Assembly (NCBI GenBank): GCA_025361385.1
Contig: JANYAJ010000553.1
Span: 1-6,999 of the forward strand
Direction: 5' to 3'
Length of the DNA: 6,999 nucleotides
Source: Nitrospira sp.
GTDB taxonomy: Bacteria > Nitrospirota > Nitrospiria > Nitrospirales > Nitrospiraceae
Shown here: in pieces, positions 5,495-6,999 of the stretch
Layout: every line of letters starts with the position of its first letter
How positions within the stretch are numbered: position 1 is the first letter of the stretch
Program-made: the position numbers and the translations under genes
Notes under the pieces: model-generated
The model's database searches: none
What the model was told of the DNA's origin: nothing
Seen by the model: the letters and a program-made list of their open reading frames with translations, nothing else

Positions 5495-6397
5495 TCACTT
5501 CTTGAGCGAGTGCAGGAACTCCCCCAAGACTTTCCGAAAAGCCTCAGGATCTTCAGCCATGATGAAGTGGCCTGTTTCGAACTTGACCAGGCGGGACCCG
5601 GAAATTTGTGCCTGGATCCCTGCTGCGATGGCTGGTGTGGCGACGTCGTCCTTGGCTCCGACCATGATGAGCGTGGGCGCGGTGATGGCGGAGAGTTGCC
5701 CACGTTTCTTGAAGACGGACATGGAGGTCAGGGCCTCACGGAGGACTGAGGCATTCCAGGTCGGGATACGGTCGAGCAGCGGCTGATAGAGTTGTGGGTT
5801 CGTCCCGGCAGGAAAACTTTCCAATAAAATTTTCTTGGACACTTCGGCGTTGGTGCGCGGGTTGCCGATCGAGGGCAGGTCGTGATCGAGAACCATGGCC
5901 CCATCGGTGGTCGAGACCAGGACGAGGGCTTTCACGCGATCGGGATGTTCAAGGGCCAGTTGCTGGAGGATCATGCCTCCCATCGACACACCGACCCATA
6001 CAGGCTTCTCGATCTTCAATCGATCCGCCAGTGCGATCAGATCCTTCACGAATTGCGAAATATTGGAGCCGGTGAGGGTCTTCTCCGAATCGCCGTAGCC
6101 ACGCAGATCCACCGCGATCCCGCGATAGGCAGGGGAATGGGCGGCCAGATATTTCGGGAAGATGTTGCTGGTGGTCACCACGCCATGGACATAGATCACC
6201 GGGTCGCCGGTCCCTGCTTCGAGAATGCTCAGCGTCACGCCATCCAATGACACGGCACGACGGGTTGGTTGAGCGGTCATTTGGCTCGTTGTAGGTAGGC
6301 CGCTCAGCCCTTGGCCGGACGAAGGAGTGGTCGAGGTCTCGACACAGCCAGCGAATAACATGAGCAGCCCCAATGCAAAGAATCTTTGTCTGGTCAT
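5495..6397 (-). CDS. Alpha/beta hydrolase, probable lipoprotein (300 aa)
   Basis: This is an alpha/beta-hydrolase-fold enzyme (esterase, lipase, haloperoxidase or C-C hydrolase type; substrate unknown). The N-terminus has Arg3 and Arg5, a hydrophobic stretch and LFAGC with Cys18, a lipobox-like site (Phe at -3 is unusual), then a Ser/Thr/Pro/Gly-rich linker to about residue 45. It is therefore probably tethered to a membrane on the periplasmic side. The catalytic domain shows the oxyanion HG (71-72), DLRGYGDS (97-104), the nucleophile elbow GVSMGG with Ser138, acid Asp250 or Asp251 in GAKDDVATP, and His277 in ETGHFIMAEDP. The triad is thus complete. Residues about 165-235 form the cap. The ATG at 6397 has GGAGG (6403-6407) five bases upstream. 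The gene starts 45 bases after the prfC stop with no terminator between, so read-through from prfC is possible, though a functional link is not evident. Confidence 0.92.
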   Translation of the reverse strand: MTRQRFFALGLLMLFAGCVETSTTPSSGQGLSGLPTTSQMTAQPTRRAVSLDGVTLSILEAGTGDPVIYVHGVVTTSNIFPKYLAAHSPAYRGIAVDLRGYGDSEKTLTGSNISQFVKDLIALADRLKIEKPVWVGVSMGGMILQQLALEHPDRVKALVLVSTTDGAMVLDHDLPSIGNPRTNAEVSKKILLESFPAGTNPQLYQPLLDRIPTWNASVLREALTSMSVFKKRGQLSAITAPTLIMVGAKDDVATPAIAAGIQAQISGSRLVKFETGHFIMAEDPEAFRKVLGEFLHSLKK

Positions 6398-6442
6398 TGC
6401 ATCCTCCGTTGAATCATCGTTCGTTCACCGCAAGGTATCCTG

Positions 6443-6999
6443 CTAGTTGTTTGCTTTTCCAACCTCTTCTCTCAATTGAAACTTGAGAGAGGCATATTCT
6501 TTCATACAGTAGGCGAGCAATCGTTCTGAGCCGAAGAGCATGACCATCCGCCCGTCCTTGTCTACGAGCCGACGCGTGTCCTGCGGCCAATAGATGCGGG
6601 CAATCACCTCCGGGTCGCCCGTCACCCAGCGGGCCAGGACGAAGGGCATCCGCTCGACGGTCGTCTTGACCCCATATTCGCTGTCGAGGCGCGAGGCGAC
6701 CACATCGAACTGGAGTTCGCCGACTGCGGCCAGGACCGGTTCCCGCCGCACGTGGTCCGGCGAATAGAACACCTGCATGACCCCTTCCTCTTCGAGCTGC
6801 TGGAGTCCCTTCTGGAACTGCTTCTGCTTCGTGAGGTCCTGGCTGCGGAGCACGCCGAAACATTCCGGGGGAAAGAGCGGAATTGCATCGAAGGAGCGGG
6901 GATTGCCGGAAGAGAGGGTGTCGCCGATGGCAAAGAGGCCCGGGTTGACGAATCCCACGACATCGCCGGGGTAGGCTTCCTCAATCGTCTCTCGGTCAC
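6443..6999 (-). CDS. prfC: Peptide chain release factor 3, C-terminal part, runs off right edge
   Basis: The minus-strand frame is open from the right edge to TAG at 6443-6445, giving the last 184 residues of a protein that begins outside the window. It reads as the C-terminal third of RF3, the GTPase that removes RF1 and RF2 from the ribosome after termination. Counting from the edge, residues 6-27 (EEAYPGDVVGFVNPG, then IGDTL) finish a beta-barrel domain II. FPPECFGVL (42-50), KQFQKGLQQLEEEGVMQVF (59-77) and GELQFDVVASRLDSEY (93-108) form the start of domain III, with ARWV (122-125) further on. Full-length RF3 is about 525-530 aa, so the G domain lies to the right. The GTG at 6956-6958 and other internal start-like codons are not the true start, because the family similarity continues upstream through them. 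The same motif set separates it from EF-G, whose C-terminal domains differ. Confidence 0.95.
   Translation of the reverse strand, partial: DRETIEEAYPGDVVGFVNPGLFAIGDTLSSGNPRSFDAIPLFPPECFGVLRSQDLTKQKQFQKGLQQLEEEGVMQVFYSPDHVRREPVLAAVGELQFDVVASRLDSEYGVKTTVERMPFVLARWVTGDPEVIARIYWPQDTRRLVDKDGRMVMLFGSERLLAYCMKEYASLKFQLREEVGKANN

Noticed and set aside
5492..5508. CGCTCA/TGAGCG hairpin as the hydrolase terminator
   Set aside because: The stem includes the stop codon and no T tract follows on the minus strand.
6414..6863. A 149-residue minus-strand frame overlapping prfC
   Set aside because: Arg/Pro/Gly-rich out-of-frame shadow; the RF3 frame explains these bases.

Overview
The window looks like a stretch of core chromosome from a free-living, fairly GC-rich Gram-negative bacterium. 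There are no transposases, integrases, phage genes, rRNA or tRNA genes. Signal peptides and a probable lipoprotein point to a two-membrane cell, and the gene repertoire reminds me of Nitrospira-type genomes. That taxon is an impression from protein style, not something the sequence proves.

Left part, minus strand (1-1220). A small exported, highly charged repeat protein (895-1122) has its own sigma70-like promoter, a strong ribosome binding site and a good intrinsic terminator. It is followed by the first 253 codons of a DUF255/thioredoxin-like (YyaL/SSP411) protein that runs off the left edge.

Centre, plus strand (1320-4708). An ACT-domain malic enzyme (480 aa) is followed by a tight pair: a protein with a C-terminal J domain, then ribonuclease D (exonuclease plus HRDC). 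A promoter-like sequence with an extended -10 overlaps the first ATG of the J-domain frame, so the pair may be transcribed on its own from a start 30 bases further in.

Right part, minus strand (4771-6999). The C-terminal third of peptide chain release factor 3 (prfC, entering from the right edge) is followed 45 bases later by an alpha/beta hydrolase that appears to be a lipoprotein. After a 355-base non-coding gap comes a small exported fibronectin type III protein, which converges on rnd.

The genes are mostly housekeeping (translation termination, RNA processing, chaperone cofactor, C4 carbon metabolism) mixed with small envelope proteins, and nothing here forms an obvious new multi-gene system. 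The items most worth a second look are the small secreted protein with a near-perfect 57-base internal tandem repeat, and the gap at 5140-5494. That gap holds four short hairpins and, on the plus strand, a 41-codon open stretch that reads like protein but has no usable start.
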